Shown piece after piece: positions 26,901-36,274 of a stretch of DNA of 55,856 nt. The stretch lies in contig NZ_JBHOQR010000001.1 of NCBI RefSeq assembly GCF_042408815.1, forward strand, positions 1 through 55,856, given 5' to 3'. A program made the position numbers and the translations under genes. This DNA comes from Thermoflexus sp042408815 (GTDB lineage: Bacteria; Chloroflexota; Anaerolineae; Thermoflexales; Thermoflexaceae). Under the pieces are notes generated by a model that did not search any database, was not told where the DNA came from, and was given only the letters and a program-made list of their open reading frames with translations. Each line of letters starts with the position of its first letter. Position 1 is the stretch's first letter.

Positions 26901-28055
26901 AACCTCATGGAGCGAGTGCGTGAGCTGACCGGCCTGGAGATCCGGCTGGAAGGCCTGCGGGCCGCCGCGCCGGAGGAGGTCCGGGAGCACCTGATGGAGG
27001 CCGTACGGGAAGCCGGGCATCGCGCGCTGCGCATGCAAGCCCTCACCGCGGCGGCCCGGCGAGCAGGCGTTGGTCTCACCCTGCGGGAGATGGATCTGAT
27101 GGAAGCTCCATGGGAGGAACTGGCCGAGATCATCCGTGAGGGGATTCTTCGGGAGACCCAGGCTCGACTGGAGGCCCACCTTCGGGAGGTGGAAGGGATC
27201 CTGGCCGATCGCTTGAACGGCCAGCGGGACCCGGTCGCACTGGCGCAGGCGCTCTGGGAAGCCCAGTTCACCCGGCAGACTGCCTTTGATGCCCGGACCC
27301 ATCAGCGGGTGACATATGCGCAGGTGGTGTTCCCGCTCTCCTATCTGGCCGGGCAGCTGCTGGAGGAGATCCCCGCATCGGAGCGCGGCCCACGGATCCT
27401 GGAGCATCTCCGCGGGGTGCTGGAAGCCCGTGAGGAGGAGTTGGGCCGTTCGGTATGGGTTTCGATGGCGGAACAGCGGCCCGTCGATCTGGACGAGGCA
27501 ACCCGCCTCAGCCTGATGAGCTGGCTGGGGGCGGAACGATGGACGATGGTCGCGGAAACCCTCTTCGGGCACTGGCCGTCGGGGCTCCAGGAGGAAGCCA
27601 TCCGGTTCTTTGGGCGTCGGGCCTTCTCCACCGCGGCCCGTAACCTGTTGCTCAGCTTGATCGGCCAACTATGGGTGGATTATCTCACGGCGATAGAGAA
27701 CCTGCGGCAGGGGATCGGGCTGGAGGCGTTCGGCCAGCGGGATCCGCTGGTCGAATACAAGCGGCGGGCTTTCGAGATGTTCCAGGATCTGTTGACCAAC
27801 ATCCGGGCGGAAACCGTGCGGCGGCTTTTCCTGATCGCGCCCACCGGCCAGGCCATGGCCCGAGAACGCCGGGGTGTCCCCGCGTCCCGAGCGCAGGTCC
27901 ATTCGGATGCTGCCTCCCGCTCCATCGGGCGGAACGATCCGTGCCCATGCGGCAGCGGCAAGAAGTATAAGCATTGTCATGGCCGGCCGGGAGCGCCCCC
28001 TCTGCCGGGAACGACCTCAACTCCCTCATCGACAGCCGAACGCCGTCGCCGATGA
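23982..28055 (+). CDS. secA: Preprotein translocase subunit SecA, greatly enlarged
   Basis: Protein of 1357 residues against 800-950 for most SecA proteins. It is the ATPase that pushes preproteins through SecYEG. Conserved parts: Walker A EMKTGEGKT (about 144-152), ITYGTNNEFGFDYLRDNM, YAIVDEVDNILIDEARTPLI, the preprotein crosslinking region, GMTGTA, TIATNMAGRGVDIKLGG and LRGRAGRQGDPGSSRFYLS. The C-terminal zinc motif is DPCPCGSGKKYKHCHG. There are two inserts. One of about 80 residues (about 530-611) lies between TTSVEASDYLSKRL and HGVPHEVLNARHH. One of about 250 extra residues lies in the helical wing/scaffold region (about 840-1210), before LLSLIGQLWVDYLTAIENLRQGIGL. The start is ATG 23982 with GGAGAGG upstream; the frame is open to 23646 but non-homologous. 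Confidence 0.95.
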   Translation: MLKQILGKILGDSSDRWLRRWAPLVEAINRLEPEFEKLTDAELRGMTDRFRTQIAEAIAGHREAYRRAYLSWLVERDPDRRTQLEYEVKQRLSELRQAEEAILEELLPQAFAAVREASKRTLGLRHYDVQLLGGIALHFGKVAEMKTGEGKTLVATLPLYLNALLGLGVHLVTVNDYLARRDARWMGPIYHMLGLRVGLLQAGEGNAYIYDPDYDGGKEDFAQLRPVSRKEAYLADITYGTNNEFGFDYLRDNMAFTLEARVQRLERPHRYAIVDEVDNILIDEARTPLIISGPAEEATEEYIRWAQIVRQLRPGDYEIDEKHRTVHLTDSGYDRVEQLIGKPIFDPERPEELTPEQMKMIHHLEQALKAQFLYHRNRDYIVQGRQVVIIDEFTGRLMPDRRWSDGLHQAIEAKEGVPIRPENVTYATITIQNYFRLYEKLAGMTGTAATEAEEFQKIYGLDVVVIPTHRPMIRVDYPDVIYRTKEAKHRAILREIVQMHTMGRPVLVGTTSVEASDYLSKRLQAEGLRWLALVDLVKDALRRREAEGKEVLLSEEERGLLGQPPEKLPGGKLRSWARALGLDPDPLSPANLEHLAALWRVDQPDRLRRVLEHGVPHEVLNARHHDREARIIAQAGRVGAVTIATNMAGRGVDIKLGGELPEEVLGDVNRVLRRAGFNPYEMTFEERAAALRQLDPSQYGLYREAVQRFLEHIEGERKVKALGGLHVLGTERHEARRIDNQLRGRAGRQGDPGSSRFYLSLEDDLLRRFAGDRLRGWMERVWGDDDEPLEHPWLNKTIEEAQRRVEGYNFDIRKHLLEYDDVLNRQRELIYGQRLRLLLRDDLHDDLWAMVEAEVGRRLQQMKPGEGWKVIEWLDSVQPPMVLSDGRFLPSFSLALLLERLASGEPSLQKVAGLLHEAARAAAAHWAEAAARAVQAVAERSRDTLSDWVDAAERAFEDWLQEGSEGRQGLNLRNLMERVRELTGLEIRLEGLRAAAPEEVREHLMEAVREAGHRALRMQALTAAARRAGVGLTLREMDLMEAPWEELAEIIREGILRETQARLEAHLREVEGILADRLNGQRDPVALAQALWEAQFTRQTAFDARTHQRVTYAQVVFPLSYLAGQLLEEIPASERGPRILEHLRGVLEAREEELGRSVWVSMAEQRPVDLDEATRLSLMSWLGAERWTMVAETLFGHWPSGLQEEAIRFFGRRAFSTAARNLLLSLIGQLWVDYLTAIENLRQGIGLEAFGQRDPLVEYKRRAFEMFQDLLTNIRAETVRRLFLIAPTGQAMARERRGVPASRAQVHSDAASRSIGRNDPCPCGSGKKYKHCHGRPGAPPLPGTTSTPSSTAERRRR

Positions 28056-28706
28056 ATAATTAGGAGGCCTCTCCTTGGCCTGTCATACAGTGTCGAAGAT
28101 CAAGGGGCGAGCGTGAGAAGGAGCATGCGATTGTTGCTCCGTGGGCTCATCCTGTTTATCAGCCTCAGCCCTGGGGTCAGTGGCTTCCGCCCGGATCTCC
28201 CACGATCCTTCCGGTGACCCCTCCGCTCGCCCTGGGGAGCTCCCTCTTCCACAACCCCGGGTGGGGGTCCGCTGAAATCGGAGGGCCAGGGAGTGGCTCC
28301 CCTCTCCTTACTCCAACCTCCTCGCCGCCTGGGCATCCATCTGTTCCCACCCGGGTGCCGCCGTGGTCTGAGGATCTCGCCGGTCTTCCCTCTCTCGAGA
28401 CCCGCGCCGGCGGTATTGCATTTAAAATACATTAGGAAGTCTTCCCGAAGCCCGGAGGGCCCCAGGGAGGGGCTATCCTGCCGCTCCTATGGTTCCTGGT
28501 GGCCGTTCTGGCTGGCCTTTGGCGGGGTTATCCGATAGAAGGAGTTTTCGCCCCGACGCTTTCGCCCGGGCAGGCAGGGGCAGAACGATTCCCAACCCGG
28601 ATCGGAGTCAAGCAACAGATGTCGTGAGCGCTGAGCGCATGGAAATGCCCCGGGGCTCCTGGGCCTGTTGGAGGGGGCCATCTGTATTTCGGATGAGGAG
28701 ATGGGG
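28056..28706. other. Non-coding or decayed region between secA and the multi-GAF kinase
   Basis: 651 bases with no intact gene I can support. A frame from ATG 28125, with AAGGAG just before it, encodes a signal-peptide-like start (MRLLLRGLILFISLSPGVSG) and stops at 28215-28217. The overlapping -1 frame continues from 28214 to 28435 as a Pro/Ser/Gly-rich chain, then after a TAG at 28433-28435 as a hydrophobic segment (LPLLWFLVAVLAGLW) to about 28627. This could be a frameshifted exported Pro-rich protein or chance. An AT-rich patch at 28414-28435 may hold a promoter for the kinase. Confidence 0.35.
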
Positions 28707-31700
28707 ATGGGTCGGTCAAAGAGGATTTCGAGCCCCTTCAGGGCTCGTCTGGACCTGCGCAGCGGTCGCTTCCTTCCGGACGAACAGCTCGCTGCCCACC
28801 TCGAAGCGTGGCGGGAACGCCGGGGACCTCTCCGGGCGACCGAATGCATCTTGAGAGTCGCCCCTTCCTGGTCTGTTCTGGAAGAGGCGGCCCAGAAACG
28901 GGAGCCCCTCGCCGGATCTCTCTGGTTGACCCCCCGGGCTTTCCCCTTTCGCTTTATCGCTACAATAGGGCGTTCTCCCCATATCCTTTGGCTTCATCTC
29001 GATCCCCTGATTCCGGTTGAGCATCTGGCTCAATGGGAGGCTATCAAGGATCCTCTGTATGTGTTGGACCTGGAAGGGAGGGTCCTCTGGCTGAACGCCG
29101 CTGCCTCCGCTTTCTGGCAGATCCCGCGCGCGAATTTCCTGGAGTGTTCGCTCTGGGACTGGATCGATCCGGCTCAACGGGGGGCGCTGGAGGAGGCGTG
29201 GCGCCGGCTCTTTAACGAGGGCCTTCCGGTGATCTGGGAGATCGTCCTCGGATCCCAGGGGGAGCGCGGTCAGGCCCGCTGGCTGGCCACCCCCGGCCCC
29301 TCCTGGGGTGTGATCCGCCAGATCGCCTCGAGTGCGGAGGAGCGGCTTCAACGGGAGCTCTCCCAGACCCTGGGGATGCTGGCCGAGCTGGGCCATCACC
29401 TCCACGACCCTCAAGCGCTCATCTCCAGTGCCCTTCATTTGCTGATGGAAATATGGAAAGCTGATGTGGGAGCGGCTTATCAGGTTCATGGTCGGCGCAT
29501 GGATTTGCTGGTCGGCTTCGGCCTGGATGAGGGGTTCGCGGCCCGATTCGGCCATTTGGAGATGGATGAGCCCACTTATATGGCCTTCCTGGCCCATCGC
29601 TATGCCTGGTATATCGAGGATACCCGGACCGCCTTGCTGGCGCCTATCACGCGGGGGATTGTGGAGGCGATCGGCGTTCGCACGCTGGTGATGCTCCCAT
29701 TGATCCATCAGGGAACTCCGATCGCTCTTCTGGCCTTGGGTTACCGATGGCCCCGTCCAGCTTTCTCCATGGAACGCGATCTGCTGACTCTGATCGCCAA
29801 TCAGATCGCTATCGCCCTGGTGACCGCGAGGAGCTTGCAATCCGCCCGAGCGGAGCGGGAGCGATATCATCAGGCGGTCGCTCAAGCTTCGGAAGCCGGT
29901 CGCGAGGTGGCTCAGACCACCGATGCGGAGGAGGGGCTGCGCCTGGCCCTGAGAATCCTCCTGAAACTGGCCCGCGCGGAGACCGGGATCCTGCTCCTGC
30001 CCGATGAGGCTTACTCTCCCCTTCCTGCAATCATGGCAGTCAGTCTAACGGACGAGCCTGAGGGATGGGTTCCTCATGCTATGCAGTGGAATTTTCAGGG
30101 TTTGATGGGAACGCAGGGTTTTCAAGGGATCCCGTGGGACCATCTCCCGGATCCTCTGAAGGATCTGCTGCCGGCCTCCGCCTTTGCCTCTGTCGATGGG
30201 ATCCCGCTGCGCTTTGCAGGCCGCCTGCTGGGCCTGATCATCCTTGGACGAAGTCAGCCGATCTCGGGGAGGACAGAGGTGGAGGCGCGCCTTGTAGAGG
30301 CCTTAAGCGGGCTGCTCGCCTCTATGATCTATGCCTTCCAGTTGCTGGGGCGATCCCGGCGGATGGCTCACGAGCTCGCCGCTTTCCAGGCGATGATCGG
30401 TCTGTCCGGTTTGATCCCCGATGTCTCCCGACTGGCTGAGGAAGCCCTGGGATGGCTGTTGGAGGATCTGGGCCTCGAGGGAGGGTGGCTGCTTTTGTCG
30501 GAAGGTGAAGGGAAAGGATGGTATGTGAGGGGGCGCGATCCGGAAGCGGTGCGGGCGCTGATGGCGCAGCTGCCTCCGGAGATACTGGATCAAGCGCTTC
30601 GGGCCGATCGAGTCGAGATCCACCGGTCGCCGGGGGCGGGATGGCCTGAGGGCATGCGGGCCCTGGTCTTGGCTCCACTTCGGGCGCAGGATCGGACAAT
30701 TGGCTTATTGGGCCTGGTCTCTTCACGCCCGGAGCCATTGACCTCCTCCGAACAGGCGTTCATCCTGGCGATCGCCGATCAGCTCGGGGCGATCCTGGAA
30801 ACGGCTCGGATGAACCAGCGGGAGCGCCGCCGAAGCCGGCTCATGGCCCGGCTGAGTCAGGCGATGGCGCAGCTGGCTCGTGAGATGGATCCGGAGGCCA
30901 TCCTTGATCAAGCCGTCAGGACGGCTTGCGAGCTCTTCGATGCGGAGGGCTCCCAGATTTGGATCTGGGAACCCTCCGGGCGGGATCTGGTTCTGCGCGC
31001 CACGACAGATCCCGAGCGATACCCTCCCGGGCGGCGTCTATCCCGGGAGCAAGGGAGCGCCCTTTTCGATGAGCCCCCGACGGGATCCCGCCTGCTGGTG
31101 AAGGATGGCGATGCGGGATGGTTCGGAGGGAGCTCGGAGGCCCAGGTATGGGGAGTGCCCCTGCGGCATGGGGAGCGGTTTCTGGGTTACCTCACGCTCC
31201 TGGTTGATGCGGAGAGGGATTTTCAGGCGGAAGAACAGGAGGTCATGCAGCTCCTGGCCTCCTACGTGGCGGTTACCTTCCAGAACGCAGTCCTCCATTG
31301 GGATACCCAACGCCGGATCCGGGATCTGAGCACGCTGGTCGTAGGAGCGGCCCTGGCCGCTTCCACACTCAGCACCGATGAGGTCCTCTGGCAGGCATCC
31401 CGTCATCTGGCCAGTGTGCTCCAGGTCACCAACTGCACCATCTCACTTCTGAATCCCCCAGGCGATGCCCTGGTGGTTTACGCGGATTACACTCCCCCGG
31501 AGCGGCTGGGGGAAGATCCCAGTTTGCCGGAGATCGGCCATCCTTATCCTCTGTCGGAATATCCAGCGACCGCACGCCTATTGGAGGAGGGGGACTTCCT
31601 GATCGTCCGGATGGATGATCCAGAGGCCGACCCCCATGAGAAGGCGTGGATGCGGCGCTTTGGCTATCAGACATGTCTGATGCTTCCGCTCTGGGTGCGG

Positions 31701-34700
31701 GGTCGCGCGATCGGGCTGATCGAGCTCAGTGATACCCGGCTTCGCCATTTCACTGAGGAGGAGATCCAGCTAGCCCGGGCGCTGGCGGATCAGATCGGGG
31801 TGGCTCTGGCCAACACCATGCTGTATGAGGCCGCGCAGCGGCATGCCCGCCTGCAGGGAGCATTGAGCCGGATCTCCCATGCGTTGACTGCAACCTTGCG
31901 CTCCGGGGAAGTGTTGGAGATCGCGGTGCGAATGGCCGTTGAGGAGATGATTGGCGAGGGGGCGGCGGTTTTCATAAAGGGGCCGGAGCCGGATCAGCTG
32001 GAGGTTGCGGCCTCGGCGGGCTGGCTATCCGAATACCTCGTGAAGGGCACCGTCCGGCCGCTGACAGGACCTCTCGCCCGGGCCCTTGTTCAGGATGTGA
32101 CGGTGTGGATAACGGATGCCCTGATGGATCAGGAGGATCTCTCTCTCCTATCTGGAGGAACCGATCCGATTCGCTCGATGATCGCAGTTCCTTTGCGCAT
32201 GGAGGGCTCGATCATCGGCGTCCTCGCGTTTTTCTCTGCTCATCCTCATGCTTTCTTGCGTGAGGATGAGCTGATCTTTCGCTCGCTGGCCGATCACATC
32301 AGCCTGGCGTTCCACAACGCGCGGCTTTATGAGGAATCGCAGAAGCGGATCGCCGAACTCAGCGCCCTTCAGGAGATGGCCGCCCAGGTCACGTCCACGC
32401 TGGATCTCCGCTGGGTGCTGGAGACAGCAGGACGGCACCTGATAGGGTACACCCACGCGGATCGGGTATACATCCACCTGCTCAGCGAAGAGGAGGAGCA
32501 GGAGCGCTGGCGTTCAGGGATGACCCTCACGAGGGAGGGGGAGATTCTCCTCGAAGCGCCCCGCCCGCGCCCGGAAGGGGTCACCGAGACCGTGGTCCGA
32601 ACGGGACGTCCGCTGGTGATCCCGGACACATCCGTACATCCGCTGTTCCATGACCCTGAGGCGCAGGCCTGGGGGATTGGGGCCATTGCGGCGTTCCCGC
32701 TCCGGCATGCAGACCGGGTGATTGGCGCTCTGCACGTGGTGTTCGAATCCCCTCGTCTGTTCGGTGCGGATGAGCTCCGCTGGCTCAATACCATCGTCGA
32801 TCAGGTGGCGGTGGCGATCGCCAACGCCCGCCTGTATGAAGAGGCCGTGAGCCGCCTGCGGGAGCTGGAGATCCTCCACCGGGCTTCCGCAATTGCTGTG
32901 CACGTCACGGATTTCGATGCGCTGGTCCGTCAGATTCTCCGGTTGCTTCAGGAGGAGCCGGCCTTCGAGTTTATCGCTCTCTTCCTGACGGATCCCGCCG
33001 ACCCGAATGAGTTGGTGCGGTATCAAACAGGTGAGCGAGAGGAAGAAGCCTGGCGTGCCCATCGCCTGCGGTTGGGGGAGGGTGTGGTGGGACGCGCCGC
33101 GGCGACCCGATCCCCGGTGCGGGTGTTGGATGTCCAGGCGGATGAGGGATACCTGCCGCGGATCCCCCAGACCCGGGCGGAGCTGGCCGTTCCCATCTTG
33201 CTGGGGGATCGCCTGATCGGCGTCCTGGATGTCCAGAGCTCCGAACCGAGGGCTTTTCGGGATGATCACGTTCGTCTGCTTGGCGCCCTGTCCGGGCAGC
33301 TGGCGATCGCCCTGGAGAACGCACGGCTCTTTCATCAGATTCGTCGTCGCCTGACTGAGCTGAGCGTCCTCTACGAGGTGATCACGGCGGCGACAGCCAC
33401 GCTGGATCCGGAGCGCGTGGTCCATCAGGCTCTCCTCGCCATCCAGCGAACGCTGGGCTTTGAAGCGGTGGAGTGCCTGTTGCTGGAGCAGGAAACGGGC
33501 TGTCTCCGCAACTTCGGGCATTATGGGTTCTCCGAACCAGCGATCTCGGTTCCCCTCGCGATCCATCAGGGGATCACCGGCCGGGTGGCCCGGACAGGGA
33601 TCCCTGCTCTGGTCCCGGATGTCACCCAGGATCCGGATTATGTGGAGGTGGAACCCGGCACCCGCTCTGAGCTGGCCGTCCCGATGAAGATCGGGAACCG
33701 GATCATCGGTGTGCTCAACGCCGAGAGCCCGCGCCTGAACGCGTTCACGGAGGAGGATCTGCGCCTGATGAGCATCCTGGCAGGCCATCTGGCGGTGATC
33801 CTGGAAAACGCTCGCCTTTACCGCGAGACGGCCCAGCGCCTGCGGGAGGTCACCACGCTATACGAGTTTGCCCGCCGCATGAGCACCACGCTGGATCTGG
33901 GGATCCTGCTGGATTCGGTGGTGATGACCCTGCGGGAGGTCCTTCATTGTCGGGCGGCGAATATTATGCTGTTCAACCCTCGCACGGAGCTGCTGGAGAT
34001 CCGGGCCGCTGCCGGGGTCAAGGATCGCTGGCGGCAGGAGGCTCGCCTGCGGATCGGCGAGGGGATCGCCGGCCAGGTCGTCCAGCAGAAGCGCCCGATC
34101 TATGTCCCGGATACCCGGGAGGATCCTCGTTTCGTGGTGTTCGATCCCTCGGTTCGCTCGTTGTTGTGCGTCCCCTTGACGATTGGCGATCGGGTCATCG
34201 GCGCCCTTTCGGTGGACCACGAGATCCCTAACGCCTTCCAGCCGGAGCATGAGCGTCTGCTGACCATTGTGGCCACGCAGGTGGCGGCTGCGATTGAGAA
34301 CGCCCGTTTGTTCTACGAATTGAGGGCCCATGCGGAGGAGCTGCGTCGGGCCTACGAAGAGCTTCAGGAGGCGGATCGCCTGAAAGATGAAATCATACAG
34401 AACGTCTCTCACGAGCTCCGGACTCCCCTGACTTTCATCAAGGGGTATGCGGATCTCCTGCTGGACGGATCGATGGGGCCGTTAACCGATGCGCAGCGAG
34501 AGGCGGTGGAGATCATCGCGAAGAAGACGAACCTGCTGAGCCGGCTGGTCGGCGATATCCTCACCCTTCAGTGGATCGAGCGAGGGACGCTCAACTTTGA
34601 GGCGGTGGATATCGCGGCCCTGGCCCGGGTCTCTGTCCAAAACTTCCAGCTCACGGCCTCCCCGTCTGGCCTGGAGTTCGCCGTGGAGGATCCCGGGGGA

Positions 34701-35102
34701 CCGGTCATCGTCTGGGGGGATCGAGAGCGGCTCTCCCAGGTCCTGGATAACCTGCTGCATAATGCGGTGAAGTTCAGCCCAAATGGGGGTCGTATCACCG
34801 TTCGCGTTCAAGACCTGGAGGATCATGCGCTCGTGTCTGTTCAGGACACGGGCATTGGGATCCCGCCGGATAAACTGGAGCGCATCTTCGAGCGGTTTTA
34901 TCAGGTGGATGGATCCACCCGCCGGCGGTTCGGCGGGATGGGGTTGGGCCTGGCCATTGTCAAGCGGATTGTGGAAGCCCATGGCGGCCAGGTCTGGGCG
35001 GAAAGCGAGCTGGGAAAGGGGAGCACTTTCCATTTCACGATCCCCAAGCCGCCGACCGCGCCTTCCGATGAATTGTTGGGGTTTCTCTTCGGCGAATCGT
35101 AG
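28707..35102 (+). CDS. Giant soluble sensor histidine kinase with PAS and about ten GAF domains
   Basis: Protein of about 2131 residues with no membrane segment. A PAS-like domain (about 115-198: DPLYVLDLEGRVLWLNAAAS) is followed by tandem GAF domains near 222-375, 407-548, 574-703, 725-862, 888-1038, 1068-1208, 1232-1378, 1403-1542, 1567-1707 and 1728-1870. Later GAF units share the cadence ENARL(F/Y)...LREL..L...A..LD. The kinase core has phospho-acceptor H1902 in VSHELRTPLTF, N-box DNLLHNAVKF and G-boxes DTGIGIPPDK and GMGLGLAI. GAF ligands are unknown; no Cys-His bilin or haem motif stood out. The ATG at 28707 has GGAG upstream; ATG 28701 is possible. No response regulator is adjacent: adenosine deaminase follows after 11 nt. 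Confidence 0.9.
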   Translation: MGRSKRISSPFRARLDLRSGRFLPDEQLAAHLEAWRERRGPLRATECILRVAPSWSVLEEAAQKREPLAGSLWLTPRAFPFRFIATIGRSPHILWLHLDPLIPVEHLAQWEAIKDPLYVLDLEGRVLWLNAAASAFWQIPRANFLECSLWDWIDPAQRGALEEAWRRLFNEGLPVIWEIVLGSQGERGQARWLATPGPSWGVIRQIASSAEERLQRELSQTLGMLAELGHHLHDPQALISSALHLLMEIWKADVGAAYQVHGRRMDLLVGFGLDEGFAARFGHLEMDEPTYMAFLAHRYAWYIEDTRTALLAPITRGIVEAIGVRTLVMLPLIHQGTPIALLALGYRWPRPAFSMERDLLTLIANQIAIALVTARSLQSARAERERYHQAVAQASEAGREVAQTTDAEEGLRLALRILLKLARAETGILLLPDEAYSPLPAIMAVSLTDEPEGWVPHAMQWNFQGLMGTQGFQGIPWDHLPDPLKDLLPASAFASVDGIPLRFAGRLLGLIILGRSQPISGRTEVEARLVEALSGLLASMIYAFQLLGRSRRMAHELAAFQAMIGLSGLIPDVSRLAEEALGWLLEDLGLEGGWLLLSEGEGKGWYVRGRDPEAVRALMAQLPPEILDQALRADRVEIHRSPGAGWPEGMRALVLAPLRAQDRTIGLLGLVSSRPEPLTSSEQAFILAIADQLGAILETARMNQRERRRSRLMARLSQAMAQLAREMDPEAILDQAVRTACELFDAEGSQIWIWEPSGRDLVLRATTDPERYPPGRRLSREQGSALFDEPPTGSRLLVKDGDAGWFGGSSEAQVWGVPLRHGERFLGYLTLLVDAERDFQAEEQEVMQLLASYVAVTFQNAVLHWDTQRRIRDLSTLVVGAALAASTLSTDEVLWQASRHLASVLQVTNCTISLLNPPGDALVVYADYTPPERLGEDPSLPEIGHPYPLSEYPATARLLEEGDFLIVRMDDPEADPHEKAWMRRFGYQTCLMLPLWVRGRAIGLIELSDTRLRHFTEEEIQLARALADQIGVALANTMLYEAAQRHARLQGALSRISHALTATLRSGEVLEIAVRMAVEEMIGEGAAVFIKGPEPDQLEVAASAGWLSEYLVKGTVRPLTGPLARALVQDVTVWITDALMDQEDLSLLSGGTDPIRSMIAVPLRMEGSIIGVLAFFSAHPHAFLREDELIFRSLADHISLAFHNARLYEESQKRIAELSALQEMAAQVTSTLDLRWVLETAGRHLIGYTHADRVYIHLLSEEEEQERWRSGMTLTREGEILLEAPRPRPEGVTETVVRTGRPLVIPDTSVHPLFHDPEAQAWGIGAIAAFPLRHADRVIGALHVVFESPRLFGADELRWLNTIVDQVAVAIANARLYEEAVSRLRELEILHRASAIAVHVTDFDALVRQILRLLQEEPAFEFIALFLTDPADPNELVRYQTGEREEEAWRAHRLRLGEGVVGRAAATRSPVRVLDVQADEGYLPRIPQTRAELAVPILLGDRLIGVLDVQSSEPRAFRDDHVRLLGALSGQLAIALENARLFHQIRRRLTELSVLYEVITAATATLDPERVVHQALLAIQRTLGFEAVECLLLEQETGCLRNFGHYGFSEPAISVPLAIHQGITGRVARTGIPALVPDVTQDPDYVEVEPGTRSELAVPMKIGNRIIGVLNAESPRLNAFTEEDLRLMSILAGHLAVILENARLYRETAQRLREVTTLYEFARRMSTTLDLGILLDSVVMTLREVLHCRAANIMLFNPRTELLEIRAAAGVKDRWRQEARLRIGEGIAGQVVQQKRPIYVPDTREDPRFVVFDPSVRSLLCVPLTIGDRVIGALSVDHEIPNAFQPEHERLLTIVATQVAAAIENARLFYELRAHAEELRRAYEELQEADRLKDEIIQNVSHELRTPLTFIKGYADLLLDGSMGPLTDAQREAVEIIAKKTNLLSRLVGDILTLQWIERGTLNFEAVDIAALARVSVQNFQLTASPSGLEFAVEDPGGPVIVWGDRERLSQVLDNLLHNAVKFSPNGGRITVRVQDLEDHALVSVQDTGIGIPPDKLERIFERFYQVDGSTRRRFGGMGLGLAIVKRIVEAHGGQVWAESELGKGSTFHFTIPKPPTAPSDELLGFLFGES

Positions 35103-35113
35103 GTCATCCAACG

Positions 35114-36274
35114 ATGAATGCGATGCGAGGTCGCGAGGATAAGGGGTCAAGATCCCTGGAGGGATTCCCGGAGCGCGTGCGGATGCGCCTGCGGCGTGGT
35201 CCAGTGGCGCATGGGTGGCGTTCCCTGCTTCATCGCCTTCCCAAAGTCGATCTGCACCGGCATCTGGAAGGCTCCCTCCGCTTGAGCACCCTGATGGAGA
35301 TCGCCCGTCGTCATTCCATCCCCCTGGAGCTGCATCTGGGGACGGCAGAGCTGGAGTCCCTCATTCGGTTCACCGTTAGCGAGGCCGCGGATTTTCACCG
35401 CTTCCTCGCCCGTTTCCGAATTCTTCGTCTGTTTTACACCAGCGAGGAGGTCATCCGCCGAATGGCTTATGAAGCAGTCGCCGACGCCGCTTTGGATCAT
35501 GTTCGCTATCTGGAGCTTCGTTTTAACCCCGTGGCGCTCGCGCAGGCTCAGGGTTTTCATCTGGAGGAAGTGATTGAATGGGTTCTGGAGGGTGTGGAGC
35601 AGGCCCGGCATGAGTTCGACATTCAGGTACGTATGATCCTGACCATTGTGCGGGGGGAAGATCCGGAGCTGGCCTGGCAGATCGCCCGTCTGGCCGTTGC
35701 CTATCGCTCCCGGGGGGTGGTGGCGCTGGATCTGGCGGGGGATGAGCTTCGCGCGTCCGCAAGGGATCTGGTGCCGATTTTCCGGTGGGCCCGGGAGCAG
35801 GGGCTTTTCCTGACCGTCCATGCGGGGGAAGTGGGCCCTCCGGCAAACATCCGCCACGCGATCCGGATCATGGGCGCTCACCGCATCGGCCATGGGATCC
35901 AGTCTATCCACGATGTTGAGGTCCTCCGATTGCTGCGTGAGCGAAACATCCCTCTGGAGATCTGCCCGACCAGCAATTTGCAGACCGGTGCCGTTGCGGG
36001 TTTCCACGACCATCCCCTACCCGATCTCTATCGGTTAGGCCTCAAGGTCACGTTGAACACAGATGATCCCAGCATCAGCGACACGATGTTAACCGATGAA
36101 TATCTATTCGCGATGGCGGGTATGGGTTTGCAGTGGAAGGACCTGTTGCGGATCCTGGAGAATGCCGTGGAGGCTGCTTTTCTCGGCCCGGAGGAGCGTC
36201 AGGCGCTGGCCCAACGCCTCCGGAAGGGAATCCAGAGTATCGAGCAGGGCTGGCGCCTGGAGGAGGGGAGGTGA
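35114..36274 (+). CDS. add: Adenosine deaminase family protein
   Basis: Protein of 386 residues. It is a zinc TIM-barrel amidohydrolase that deaminates adenosine or a related 6-aminopurine nucleoside. Metal ligands and catalytic residues are in place: H48/H50 in DLHRHLEGS, H236 and the nearby Glu in VHAGEVG, the HRIGHG His, and the Asp pair in LNTDDPSIS. The N-terminal 40 residues before LLHRLPKVDLH are longer than usual, so one of the inner start codons may be used. Adenosine rather than adenine or 6-aminofutalosine is the likely substrate, but this family is hard to split by eye. It begins 11 nt after the giant kinase and probably shares its transcript. Confidence 0.85.
   Translation: MNAMRGREDKGSRSLEGFPERVRMRLRRGPVAHGWRSLLHRLPKVDLHRHLEGSLRLSTLMEIARRHSIPLELHLGTAELESLIRFTVSEAADFHRFLARFRILRLFYTSEEVIRRMAYEAVADAALDHVRYLELRFNPVALAQAQGFHLEEVIEWVLEGVEQARHEFDIQVRMILTIVRGEDPELAWQIARLAVAYRSRGVVALDLAGDELRASARDLVPIFRWAREQGLFLTVHAGEVGPPANIRHAIRIMGAHRIGHGIQSIHDVEVLRLLRERNIPLEICPTSNLQTGAVAGFHDHPLPDLYRLGLKVTLNTDDPSISDTMLTDEYLFAMAGMGLQWKDLLRILENAVEAAFLGPEERQALAQRLRKGIQSIEQGWRLEEGR

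Noticed and set aside
32514..33788. 424-codon open frame antisense to the multi-GAF kinase, and a similar one at 28716-29885
   Set aside because: Composition is typical of antisense frames in high-GC genes, and the plus-strand GAF motifs are continuous through both.
31320..34330. DNA repeat array inside the multi-GAF kinase
   Set aside because: The periodicity is at protein-domain level only; nucleotide sequences of the units differ too much to be a repeat array.
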